Shown: positions 28,012-36,714 of the stretch, in pieces | Numbering within the stretch: position 1 is the first letter of the stretch | Layout of the letters: each line of letters starts with the position of its first letter | Source: Nocardia ninae NBRC 108245 | GTDB lineage: Bacteria; Actinomycetota; Actinomycetes; Mycobacteriales; Mycobacteriaceae | Assembly (NCBI RefSeq): GCF_007990755.1 | Contig: NZ_BJXA01000020.1 | Span: forward strand, 62,001 to 126,000 | Direction: 5' to 3' | DNA length: 64,000 nucleotides | Notes under the pieces: model-generated | What the model was told of the DNA's origin: nothing | Databases searched by the model: none | The model's input: the letters and a program-made list of their open reading frames with translations, nothing else | Made by a program: the position numbers and the translations under genes

Positions 28012-28539
28012 TCAGGTCGTGCTCTGGCCTTGCAATCCGTTTGTCTCGTCGTATTCAACGAGCCATGTGTTCGTCACAAGACACAGTCGCACCATCAGCG
28101 ACAGATCCGTGAGCAGTAGGGTAGTTTCTTCGCCCGTCCATCGGATCTCAGGGATCGCGTCCGCGATCCGCTGGCTCGGCTCACCGAGCGGGCCGGTGAG
28201 CACTGCGGTCATATGATCGAACGTCTTGCGGACCTCGTCCCGACCAGCCGTGTTATCGGCCGACAGGGTCGTGACCGCTACCTCGATGCGCTCTGCATCT
28301 TTATTACGGCCGAGCACATCGCAGGTGCCCGCTCCAAGGCCGGCATCGAATCGAGCCCAGTCCGGCGACTCGATGATCGGGTCATGCCAGGGAAATACCA
28401 CCAGCAAACTCATCAGGTCATCCATCCGCCACGACCAGACCAGTGACCGCAGCGTGGTGGCGAGTTCGACAATCTCCCCGTCGCTGTTCGTTCGCCACCC
28501 AGCATCGAAAGCGTCGCTCCCAGAACCGAAATCTGCCAT
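28012..28539 (-). CDS. DUF6301-like protein, probable immunity or accessory protein (copy 2)
   Basis: A 175-residue protein starting at the ATG at 28539 (MADFGSGSDAF). It is clearly homologous to the gene at 28988-29479: both share EI(V/I)ELAT-L-SL-WSW near the N-terminus and PEIRW-GEETT near residue 135. The family resembles DUF6301, found in Nocardia next to ESX or polymorphic toxin genes. No catalytic residues are evident. It lies two bases after the TY-Chap-like gene, so the row is cotranscribed. An immunity role is inferred from context. Confidence 0.7.
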   Translation of the reverse strand: MADFGSGSDAFDAGWRTNSDGEIVELATTLRSLVWSWRMDDLMSLLVVFPWHDPIIESPDWARFDAGLGAGTCDVLGRNKDAERIEVAVTTLSADNTAGRDEVRKTFDHMTAVLTGPLGEPSQRIADAIPEIRWTGEETTLLLTDLSLMVRLCLVTNTWLVEYDETNGLQGQSTT

Positions 28540-28541
28540 CG

Positions 28542-28991
28542 TCAGCTCTTCCGTATCAATCCGGTGCGCGGTAGTTCGAACTTTCGATTGCCGGCGCTCT
28601 CGTTCCACGCGTCGTACACGAGACGGTCCGGGGCCACTACTCGATAGGCATCTCGTAGCCCGGTAACGATCATCGACGCCAGTCGCCGATAGGCACCCGC
28701 ATCGGCGGGCCATGGCAGTTCAAACCACCAATTGTCGCAGTGGTCGGCGTCCGGGTGCTGCCAGCCTGCCTCGGCAATCACCCGCGATCCAGCTTCACGG
28801 ACCTGCACATCCGGGTCCAGCGAATCATCGCCTGGCAGTTCGGCCCAGATCATGTCCTCGAGCTGCCGGAACTGCGCAAACCGCCGGCGCTCCTGCTGAC
28901 GCTCGGCCTCATCGATGATCACCACCACGCCGGCAGGCAAGGATGTCAGGTGCTCCGCCAGACCGTCCTCGAACCCTGCCCAACTGGTCAT
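28542..28991 (-). CDS. TY-Chap-like small protein (chaperone or immunity type)
   Basis: A 149-residue protein. Segments LPAGVVVIIDEA, RRRFAQFRQLEDMIWAELPG, AEAGWQHPD and LRDAYRVVAPDRLVYDAWNE match the layout of TY-Chap domain proteins, a chaperone-like fold reported beside actinobacterial toxin and ESX loci. The ATG overlaps the preceding DUF6301-like stop (ATGA). It probably assists or neutralises the toxin encoded upstream. The family name rests on memory of the motif pattern. Confidence 0.6.
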   Translation of the reverse strand: MTSWAGFEDGLAEHLTSLPAGVVVIIDEAERQQERRRFAQFRQLEDMIWAELPGDDSLDPDVQVREAGSRVIAEAGWQHPDADHCDNWWFELPWPADAGAYRRLASMIVTGLRDAYRVVAPDRLVYDAWNESAGNRKFELPRTGLIRKS

Positions 28992-29479
28992 ATCAGTCCC
29001 TGTTCCTGCAGCTCGATCGTCTCATCGTGGAGAGCGAGCCATGAATTGGTCTCCAGAGACAGTCGCACCGACGACGACATGCACAGTAGCCGCAGCGTTG
29101 TTTCCTCGCCAGCCCAACGAATCTCGGGAAGCTCACCGGGGATTCGCCTCGCAGGTGCGCCTAACGCGGTGGTCAGTGCGGTGGTCATCCGTGCGAATGT
29201 GTCGAGCACTAGTGCTCGCTCAGCACCGTCCCCCGTCGCCCGTGTAGTCACGGCCAATTCAACGATCTCTGCCCGACTATCGCGGCCGTGAACACGGCCG
29301 CTAGCCATCCCGAATCCAACGTCGAGGATGACTGACCGTGGCCGGGCGCTCTGTATCTGCCAACCGAACGCGCTAGCTAGTTCGGGGACTTCCGACATCT
29401 GCCACGACCAGTCCAGCGAAAGCAACCTGGTTGCCAGCTCGATGATTTCGGCGTCACTCAGTGCTCGCCACTCCGTCAT
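28988..29479 (-). CDS. DUF6301-like protein, probable immunity protein (copy 1)
   Basis: A 163-residue protein starting at the ATG at 29479 after AAGGTGATG. It is the first gene after the giant toxin frame, 183 bp downstream of its stop, which is the standard place for a cognate immunity gene. It has an N-terminal AEIIELATRLLSLDWSWQM and PEIRWAGEETTLRLL near residue 118. It is a paralogue of the gene two places downstream. It may protect against the C-terminal nuclease-like module. Confidence 0.7.
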   Translation of the reverse strand: MTEWRALSDAEIIELATRLLSLDWSWQMSEVPELASAFGWQIQSARPRSVILDVGFGMASGRVHGRDSRAEIVELAVTTRATGDGAERALVLDTFARMTTALTTALGAPARRIPGELPEIRWAGEETTLRLLCMSSSVRLSLETNSWLALHDETIELQEQGLI

Positions 29480-29662
29480 GACATCACCTTACGTTCAATC
29501 CATCCCGGGTAGTCGCTCTCGTACGAGCGGGCAGCCAGACATAACCGCGTGCCATGACCGCCCAGAGTGCGGGTCCGGTAGATTACCCCTCCGCGAAGCA
29601 TGGAAGACACTCTCGAATACCCGTTCATCCGACCATTTCTGCTACGCGACATAGTAATCGTT

Positions 29663-32600
29663 CTAACGGCCTTGCTCTATACCACGTTCGCGCGCGCGAT
29701 CGAGTTCTCGACCGCGGCCACGCATCCGTAATTCCTCCACCGTGGGTGGAGTTTGAACGACTTCATGCGCGGGTGTACCTTGTCCTTTTTGAGCTAAATG
29801 AACCACTGCAGCGTTCTCGATCGACAAACCATGTTGGATCGATTTTGCGGCAGCCGCTAAGCGGGCAGCCTCCGAGTCGTACGGAATGAACATAGGTTCC
29901 CGACCGGGCAGCTCATAAACCAATGTGCCCCTTTGTCTGTCGAACCTGCTATGTTCGTGTCCCAGCCTCAACAAATACGTGCGAGCATCGAAAGAACCCT
30001 CTCGTCCGATCGGCACTCGCAGCGCAGGATTATACTCGACAACATTATTATGTTGCTGTACAGCCTCTCGAAAAACTACTTCTCTAGCCTGCTCTATAGC
30101 TAGTGCACGGTCAGCGTCCAGCGCCTGAGCGACTTCCCGCCCCAGTTCGGGCGTCAATCCGAAAACTGTCACCGCGCGTGCCTCGTGTTCGCGCTCAACT
30201 GCTGCTGCTTGCTCGGCGCGCTCAACTGATTGATGAGCTTCGAGCAGTCTGGCCATGTTGGCTCCGGCTCCCTGTTCTCGTTCTCCTTCCAGCTGTACGA
30301 CCTTTTCGATTGCCTGCTGTAGAAGCTTCTCACGATCTTGCAGCTGCGGGTCTCTGGTCGCGAGCACTCGCTCCGTCACCGAGGCAACTACTTCCTGGTT
30401 CCCTATTTCCAAGCTCGCCGCGATTGCTCGATCGCGGTCGACCACTTCAGCCGTCAGAACATCTTTGGCGACGTCCTTTAGTTGCGGGTCGATGTCGAGG
30501 TTATGCAATAAATCGATAGCTGGATAGATTTCCAAGGCCTGTGCCCGGTCTAAATACTGAGCCGCCTTGAGAAGCTCGTTGCTTGCCTGGCCAGGATCTT
30601 GACCGAGTGTTTCCCTGGATTTTTCAATTAATTCGAGTGCCTGCGCTCGGAACTCCTCCGGTCGACCGTCTGGGACTGCCGTTTCTCGGGCGAATTCAAC
30701 GGCATTCAAGACGGCTTCGCGGTCACGCGGGTGCAGCGGCTGGAGCAGCCTTGCCCGATGGTCCTCCATCACTCGAGCCATGGCTTGTTCCAAGGCTCGA
30801 GTCTCGGAAATCCGTAGGAGTTCTTGGGCTTGCGATTTGTCGATACCCCCGATGACTCCGAGTAAGAACGACTGTCCGTCACGTTCAAGATTGAACCGCG
30901 ATACGCTGATCGTCCCGTCGCGAGAGACATGGACCAAGTTGTACTCGACCCGCAGTGTGCCGTCAGCATGGGCGCGCAGCAGCTGATCGCGAGCGTTCAA
31001 CAGCTGCCGGCCCTCGGGCCCGTCCGGATCCACGCCGCGTGCACGCATCTGCTCGGGAGTTTCCGACAGCAGACGGGCGAGATTCTTTTCGATTGCTGCA
31101 GTGCGCTCGCCGTATTCGGGCGACCCCTGCTGGGCGCGCCCTTTCTCGGTCCCGGCGGCACCCAGTGGCGATGAGCCGCCTTTGCACTCTTCGAGCAAGA
31201 GGGTGGGGTGCGGATTATCGGTGAAAGCGATGACATCAAAGGTGTCGCGCCCGTCAAATGCGCCGTCGAACGGTGTCAGCAGCACTATGTCCGGCCGGTC
31301 GGTGGCGTGCGCTATTCCACCAAATTCTCCCAGCGCTTTTGAGGTGTTGACCATCTCGGTGCCGAGCAAATTATACTTACTAGCATTGTCTGCCATCTCA
31401 TACAACCGCTCGAGCTTGGCCAGTTTTGCTTGGTCGCTGAGTGTGGAATCGTCGGCTATGTGTGTTTCTTGGGCTTGGATGAACTCGGGGAGGTTCTTCT
31501 CGCTCAGCAGAGCGATCCTGTCGACCCCGAACTCCTTCATGTGTGCTTTTGCCGCAGCACCGGCGGCGGCACGATCGACGTCTTGCCGTGCGGCCTCTGC
31601 CACCAATTCGTCGAGCTTGCCTCTACTGCTGGGGTCGATGACCTCGTATAGCTCGGCCGGGCTCTGATCGGCTAGGAAGGCGATATCCTCCCTGACCGCA
31701 GGATCATCAACCCAGCTGCGGCCTTCTTTCAGCTGGAATGCTTTGTCACGGTATGTGCCATCTCGATCACCGACGCGATGCCACTTGCCGTCCGGGTCTC
31801 GATAGGAGTCGGCGCGATCCCCTGGCTTGTGCAGCAGTCCATCGTCGCCGCGGTGCATACCTGGAGGGGCGGGTTGACTGCTGAGGGACGAATCCGATGA
31901 AAGTTCTACACGTGGCTGCGCCGGAGGATCGGTTGGGGACGGTAGGGCCGTGCGTTGTTCCTCGGCGAATCTGTTCGGGGCGTTGGGATCAGTGGAGCGT
32001 TCCACACGGGACTCCACTGGCCGCTCGTTCGAGGTCGGATGAGCAGAGCGTGCGGCTTCGGCAAATTTTCGTGGAGCGTCGGGATCGGTTGACCGATCTA
32101 GCGGTGGACGGTCTGATCGTGTGTGAGCGTTGGGGTCGATGTATGGCGGGTAGCGGCCGTTGTCGCGATCTTCAGAGTTCCCTGAGCGATCCCGACCACT
32201 TCCCGGGTCGACAGGCAAGTCACGGGTGGGGGCGGGTGCTAACGGCTGATGAGCAGTCGGCGGTGTGACCGCAAGGGTGGTGGTGTTGTCGCCGGGTGAA
32301 GTGTCGCGTGCGGGTCCTAGAAGCTGAACGTCCCCCGCGGGGGCCACGTCCCGTCCGGTTCCCTGTTCGCGTGGGCCCAAGCTTTCGCTTGCGCGGACGC
32401 GGGATGGATCGGCGACGTGCTGGTCCGGGAGCGGAGTGTTTGTTTGTTGATGATCAGTCGTTGTTGGGTGGCCGGCTCCGTCGGCGAGGACACGTGGACT
32501 AGGTACTCCACTTCGGTCGGGTCCTCCCGTATCCGGTCGAAGGTCACCTGCCACCGAGGTGGGTACACCTGGCCGCCCATCGGTGCTCGGCCGGTCCGCT

Positions 32601-35600
32601 TCGCTTCGTTGTAGTCGTCCATCACCATCTGGTCCGACCAACTCGGGTACTCGATCACCACGCCGGTCTCGGAATCGATCACCAGTCTCGTCGAGCCCAA
32701 TCCCTGTCCGGCTGCGATCTCCTCCGATGTCAGGATCGGGCTGCAGACCCATCCCTTCTCGAACGGATTGAGCCGGTACTCCCGATTGGGGTTGAAGATG
32801 TGTGCCAGGTACTGCTCCACTTGGCCCCTGGTTCGATACTGCTCCGGCATTACCTGCTCCTTGATCCGGCGGAATCGGTGTGAACGATAACTCGGTTGAG
32901 TAGTCGACCATCCAGGTCGGCGGGTGGTCAGAGGTTGCGCCCGACTGCGGATCCCACCAGACGGGGCCGGTCGCACCTAGCGGGTAAACGATGACTGTCG
33001 CGTGACTGCCGTTGGGGACCGGATTGCCGTTCGAGTCGTATTGGAATGCGTTGTTGGCGTCCCGGGCGTGCCAGGTGTTGACGACGAGGGCTGCCGAACC
33101 TGGGCCCAGGTGGGCGATCCAGTTGTGGACCGCCTCGAACTGTTCCGGCAAGGACATGCCCCGATTGGCGTAGTCCGATACTCCGCTGCCGAGCCAATCG
33201 GCCGCGCGCTCCATTCCGCCGTGCTCACCGCTGTTTTGGTCGATTCTCCCGTCGGGCAGCGGATCCGGCCATCTCGGCAGGGCAACCTGCGGGCGGCCGA
33301 AAAATGACGACAGCGCTGCCAGAGCGTTGTCCAAGCAGTTGTTGCGGCGGCCTTGAACGGTCGGCCCACCGTCGTTGACCAGTCGGCCGTAAGGGTGACT
33401 TCGGGGGTCCGCACCGCGTGTGAAGCGATCGCCGTCGCGGAGTGAATCTTCGACCATCTCCTGATATGCCTGATCTTCCAGCTCACTGAGCCGGCGGTGA
33501 TCGATGACCCGGGTATCGGGAAGATTTTCGTAGCGGCTGGGTGTGTTCGCTGCCGCGATGTCGTTGCTGATCTGTCGTAAATCGGTGGAGGAGAGTCCGG
33601 GATCGGTGCCCGGCTCAGCGGGAAACAGCCCGATTTGGCGGCGGATGTTGTTTACGAGGGTTTCGGGGCGAGCGTGGACCGACCAGTTGTTGCGATCACC
33701 AGGTGCTTGCGTAGCGGTTACTTGGAGGTGAGCGGTGACGGGGTCGGTGGTGAAGACAATGTCGATGAGTAGTCGATCGCCGTTGAGTAGGCGAGGCACT
33801 GTGTTGAAAGCGCGGTCAGTCGCTGTTTGTGCGGAGTCGACAAGGTTTTGGATGTCCAGCGGTGAGGCGTATGGACCCGGTGCGAGGTGCACTCGGATGG
33901 TGAGCACGCTGGCCGCTTGGTTGGGGAAGCGACGGACATCGAAGGCAGGTGCGTTGGAAGAGAATGGGTCGCCGCTGGTGGAGACTTGAGTGATGCGGCC
34001 AGCTTCGGGTGTTCGGTTGCGGAAGAACTCACGTGCCGCGCGCGCTTGATCCATGTGCTGGACAGCAGGATTGGGCGCGTTGTGGGTCGGCGAGACATGT
34101 TGTGGTCGGTGATGGCCAGGTGTTGCGTCACGGCCGGGGATAAGTTGCGGCGGTAGCGATTCCGGAGCTCTGGAGTGGTCGGTGGCAGGTCGGCCGTCGT
34201 TGCGAGGGTGGTCGCGAGGTGTCGATGGGTCGCCTGGGTATGCGGGGGCTGGCGCCGGGTTCAGCCGCGGTGTTGTCTTGGGCGCGGGCCTCGACTGATC
34301 GGCGGTGGTGGGCGCGTTCCGTGTCGGTTCGGATCCGGGTTGCGCGGGGGTGGGAGACGCGGGACGTGCTTGCTCAGCGAGACTTGGAGACGGGCGCGTC
34401 GAGTCCGGCGGTGTCGGCCCGGACGTTGTCGGCCGGGCCGGGTCGGCTGTTGCCCCTGTAGGTCCAGCAGCCGCGGGAACGTTGGATTGCGGGCCAGGCG
34501 CTGGACTGGTCGATGTCGAGCTTCCGGCCGGATCCGGCGCTGGTGTTGTCGAGCGGTGCGGAGTTTCTGCTGAAGGTGAGGTCGTCGTAGCGGACGGCGC
34601 AGTGAGGGGTGCAGCGGCTGTGTCGGCGGTGGTGAGTGCCGATGTTGTAGTGCCCGTTAGCTGTTCGGGCTGACCAGCATCTCGTGGTACGGCAGCCGAC
34701 AATGGCTCGTCCCGCGGCGCCGAGCCTGCGGTGTCGGGCACCACCGCCGATGGGCTTTCGTGGGTCGCCGGAGCTGGAGTTGAGACATGGTCCGGCTGCA
34801 CGGGCGCAGCGGGTGTGGGCTGGCCATCATGTGCGATAGGCGCGGCAAGGTCTGAGTCTTTCGATGTGATCGATTGCTCGATCGTCTCGGCCGGAATCTG
34901 CGTGGTATCCGCAATGTTGGGTGTGCTCGGTTGGCCTGAGCCCGTGCCGGTCTCGGACGGAGCGTTCGGTGTTGGGTCCGTGATGTCAGGTTTTGCCGGA
35001 CTCGAATCCGGTTGGCCATCATGTGCAGGCACAGCTTGCGTAGCGGTGTCTTCCTGCGCCCCGGAATCGATGGCGGCCGAATTTTGCGACTGCGTGATAC
35101 TGGACGCAGCGTCGGTGCCGGACGGAGTCGGTGTCGTCGGGTGGTCCGTTCCGGTGGCGATCGGGTTGTCGATCGACGCGCTGGATTGTTCGGGACCAGT
35201 GCCCTCCGCAGCGGCCGTCGCCGGTGGATTGTGGTGCTCGGGAAGGCTCAACGGCACATCGTCGGGGCTGGTGGAGGCTGGCTGAGTTGTTTCCACCGGG
35301 TTGCTCGCGGCGGATGTCGTGCTCGCCGGTGTCTCTGTCGGGCTGCTCTGATTGGTAGCACTTGGGCTGGCTTGGGCGTCCGGGTTGTCGGACGCGGGTT
35401 GGGTGTCGTGCGGCGACGGCGCAGTCGGCAAGTCGCCCAGCTCAGTGATTTCTGTTGCGGGCGTTGGTGTTTCGTTGCCAGTGTGCTGATTCCCTACGGC
35501 ATGGAGCCCGCCAGGGACGCCTTGAGCGGCGGAGGAAGTGATGCTGTCGAGGGTGAGGTTGAAGGGTTGGTCGGTGAGCGCGGCGGCGGTCGCTGCACCG

Positions 35601-36400
35601 GCTATTTCACCTGCGATGCCAGTGGTGGCCTCAGTTGTTGCCGCCACGGTGGCGCGGCCGACGCGCGTGGCCGCGACGTCGGCGGCCCCGGACAGCAGTC
35701 CGCCGTTGCCCAGTCCCGCACCCACTGCGCCTCCTGCGGCACCGGCAGCGGCGGCAATGCCGGCGGCTTTCCAATCCTGTGCGGTGATGTCGTCGCGGTG
35801 GCCGATCCCGACCTGCAGGTACTTGGTGCCTATCTCGAGGCCGCCTTCTTCGATCGCCTCGAAGATCGCACCGTATAAGGCGGCCCGTGCGGCGGCTTTG
35901 GCTGCGGCGCGGGTGAGCATGCGAGCGATCAACTGCTTGATCGCCATCCGGATGGTGATCTGGGTGGCTACCCGCAGGGCGACCGCACCCGCGGCACTGA
36001 TCCCGGTCCACGCGGTCGCCAGCAACGGTGCCATCTCGAGCGCGAAGATGACCATGGTGCCGATGATGACGAGTTTGGTCTGCTCGATATCGGCTGCGCC
36101 GTCACCGATTTGGTCGGCGATACTGTCGAGATATTTGACCAGGCTCGTCCAAGCACCTTTCTGGCCGGTCAGCTGGTCCCAGTACGCGGCGATCGCGTCG
36201 TGTGTCTGGCCATCGATCGCGGCTAACGCCTGGGCGACTACGTGTCCGGCATCGTCATCGAGTTCGTTGAGCGCTGAGGCCATCTCCGACCATGCGTCGG
36301 ACACACGCCGCATCGCGGTCTCATCGCCTTCGGGCCAATCACCCGCCCCGACAATCCATTTGGCGACCCACTGCAGGGAGTCGGGGATTTCGATACCCAT
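29663..36400 (-). CDS. Giant ESX-associated polymorphic toxin: N-terminal secretion domain, glutamine deamidase module, nuclease-like C-terminal module
   Basis: An uninterrupted 2245-codon frame starting at the ATG at 36400, overlapping the WXG100 stop. Residues 1-290 resemble the CpnT-like N-terminal domain, with helical WXG-like segments and an Ala/Gly-rich membrane-active part. Residues 300-770 are Pro/Ser/Thr-rich linker. Residues 1010-1160 form a Tox-PL papain-fold glutamine deamidase with Cys1022 (RRNNCLDNALA), His1133 (GSHATVIVYP) and Asp1150 (WWDPQSG). Residues 1184-1361 are low-complexity and are overlapped in the +1 frame by a real-looking immunity gene, so this part may not be translated. 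From about 1380 a second module follows. It has a nuclease-like core LLLEECKGGSSPLG (E1738, K1740) and GRAQQGSPEYGER, then about 450 helical residues. GC content falls sharply in the 3' third. Confidence 0.8.
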   Translation of the reverse strand: MGIEIPDSLQWVAKWIVGAGDWPEGDETAMRRVSDAWSEMASALNELDDDAGHVVAQALAAIDGQTHDAIAAYWDQLTGQKGAWTSLVKYLDSIADQIGDGAADIEQTKLVIIGTMVIFALEMAPLLATAWTGISAAGAVALRVATQITIRMAIKQLIARMLTRAAAKAAARAALYGAIFEAIEEGGLEIGTKYLQVGIGHRDDITAQDWKAAGIAAAAGAAGGAVGAGLGNGGLLSGAADVAATRVGRATVAATTEATTGIAGEIAGAATAAALTDQPFNLTLDSITSSAAQGVPGGLHAVGNQHTGNETPTPATEITELGDLPTAPSPHDTQPASDNPDAQASPSATNQSSPTETPASTTSAASNPVETTQPASTSPDDVPLSLPEHHNPPATAAAEGTGPEQSSASIDNPIATGTDHPTTPTPSGTDAASSITQSQNSAAIDSGAQEDTATQAVPAHDGQPDSSPAKPDITDPTPNAPSETGTGSGQPSTPNIADTTQIPAETIEQSITSKDSDLAAPIAHDGQPTPAAPVQPDHVSTPAPATHESPSAVVPDTAGSAPRDEPLSAAVPRDAGQPEQLTGTTTSALTTADTAAAPLTAPSATTTSPSAETPHRSTTPAPDPAGSSTSTSPAPGPQSNVPAAAGPTGATADPARPTTSGPTPPDSTRPSPSLAEQARPASPTPAQPGSEPTRNAPTTADQSRPAPKTTPRLNPAPAPAYPGDPSTPRDHPRNDGRPATDHSRAPESLPPQLIPGRDATPGHHRPQHVSPTHNAPNPAVQHMDQARAAREFFRNRTPEAGRITQVSTSGDPFSSNAPAFDVRRFPNQAASVLTIRVHLAPGPYASPLDIQNLVDSAQTATDRAFNTVPRLLNGDRLLIDIVFTTDPVTAHLQVTATQAPGDRNNWSVHARPETLVNNIRRQIGLFPAEPGTDPGLSSTDLRQISNDIAAANTPSRYENLPDTRVIDHRRLSELEDQAYQEMVEDSLRDGDRFTRGADPRSHPYGRLVNDGGPTVQGRRNNCLDNALAALSSFFGRPQVALPRWPDPLPDGRIDQNSGEHGGMERAADWLGSGVSDYANRGMSLPEQFEAVHNWIAHLGPGSAALVVNTWHARDANNAFQYDSNGNPVPNGSHATVIVYPLGATGPVWWDPQSGATSDHPPTWMVDYSTELSFTPIPPDQGAGNAGAVSNQGPSGAVPGTHLQPQSGVPAQSVREGMGLQPDPDIGGDRSRTGIGLDETGDRFRDRRGDRVPELVGPDGDGRLQRSEADRPSTDGRPGVPTSVAGDLRPDTGGPDRSGVPSPRVLADGAGHPTTTDHQQTNTPLPDQHVADPSRVRASESLGPREQGTGRDVAPAGDVQLLGPARDTSPGDNTTTLAVTPPTAHQPLAPAPTRDLPVDPGSGRDRSGNSEDRDNGRYPPYIDPNAHTRSDRPPLDRSTDPDAPRKFAEAARSAHPTSNERPVESRVERSTDPNAPNRFAEEQRTALPSPTDPPAQPRVELSSDSSLSSQPAPPGMHRGDDGLLHKPGDRADSYRDPDGKWHRVGDRDGTYRDKAFQLKEGRSWVDDPAVREDIAFLADQSPAELYEVIDPSSRGKLDELVAEAARQDVDRAAAGAAAKAHMKEFGVDRIALLSEKNLPEFIQAQETHIADDSTLSDQAKLAKLERLYEMADNASKYNLLGTEMVNTSKALGEFGGIAHATDRPDIVLLTPFDGAFDGRDTFDVIAFTDNPHPTLLLEECKGGSSPLGAAGTEKGRAQQGSPEYGERTAAIEKNLARLLSETPEQMRARGVDPDGPEGRQLLNARDQLLRAHADGTLRVEYNLVHVSRDGTISVSRFNLERDGQSFLLGVIGGIDKSQAQELLRISETRALEQAMARVMEDHRARLLQPLHPRDREAVLNAVEFARETAVPDGRPEEFRAQALELIEKSRETLGQDPGQASNELLKAAQYLDRAQALEIYPAIDLLHNLDIDPQLKDVAKDVLTAEVVDRDRAIAASLEIGNQEVVASVTERVLATRDPQLQDREKLLQQAIEKVVQLEGEREQGAGANMARLLEAHQSVERAEQAAAVEREHEARAVTVFGLTPELGREVAQALDADRALAIEQAREVVFREAVQQHNNVVEYNPALRVPIGREGSFDARTYLLRLGHEHSRFDRQRGTLVYELPGREPMFIPYDSEAARLAAAAKSIQHGLSIENAAVVHLAQKGQGTPAHEVVQTPPTVEELRMRGRGRELDRARERGIEQGR
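32317..32850 (-). CDS. Embedded immunity-like protein (Imm35/YrhB-like), overlapping the toxin frame
   Basis: A 177-residue protein starting at the ATG at 32850, with AAGGAG ending six bases upstream. It lies wholly inside the long toxin frame, same strand, shifted by one base. Its codons end mostly in G or C and give a balanced globular protein (YRLNPFEKGWVCSPIL; STRLVIDSETGVVIEYPSWS; VYPPRWQVTFDRI). The toxin frame over the same bases is only Gly/Asp/Arg/Pro-rich filler. It begins about 100 bp after the deamidase catalytic Asp, the usual place for that toxin's immunity gene. The GWV-segment and LVID-TG-V pattern resemble Imm35, a family partnered with Tox-PL toxins. That name is tentative, but the existence of the gene is well supported. 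Confidence 0.75.
   Translation of the reverse strand: MPEQYRTRGQVEQYLAHIFNPNREYRLNPFEKGWVCSPILTSEEIAAGQGLGSTRLVIDSETGVVIEYPSWSDQMVMDDYNEAKRTGRAPMGGQVYPPRWQVTFDRIREDPTEVEYLVHVSSPTEPATQQRLIINKQTLRSRTSTSPIHPASAQAKAWAHANREPDGTWPPRGTFSF
32857..32862 (-). promoter_or_regulatory. Strong Shine-Dalgarno for the embedded immunity gene
   Basis: AAGGAG on the minus strand, six bases before the ATG at 32850. It is the feature that decides the start and argues for independent translation of the embedded frame. Confidence 0.8.
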
Positions 36401-36714
36401 CAGGGTTGGATTTGGTTCAGATCGGCCGCGTTGGCTTCGTCGCGGTTCTGCAGCGTATTCGCCGCCGCGACCATGCGGTCGCCCAGGTTGCCCATCGCTT
36501 TGCTGAGACCGTCGATGCTCTTCAATGCTTTTGGAACGCTAGGCGTGTAGTTCTTCGCGAAGCTCTGACCTATCTTGTCGGAGCCCCAGCACTCGCCCTC
36601 GGCTTCGATCACCCGGCGCAGATTCTGTGCTGCGGCGGTGATCTTGTCAGCGACACTGGTGAATCCAGGGCGGGTGGCGCGCAACGCATCTGGGTCTACC
36701 CGGAAGTCGGTCAC
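36400..36714 (-). CDS. WXG100-type small ESX protein
   Basis: A 104-residue helical protein starting at GTG 36714, inside the stop of the YbaB-like gene. A WG turn motif (ECWGSDKIGQSF, about residue 43) sits between two long helices, as in WXG100 proteins. It ends at TGATG, sharing a base with the start of the giant toxin. Such proteins act as the secretion partner or chaperone for toxins exported by type VII (ESX) systems. No ESX core ATPase is in the window. Confidence 0.82.
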   Translation of the reverse strand: MTDFRVDPDALRATRPGFTSVADKITAAAQNLRRVIEAEGECWGSDKIGQSFAKNYTPSVPKALKSIDGLSKAMGNLGDRMVAAANTLQNRDEANAADLNQIQP

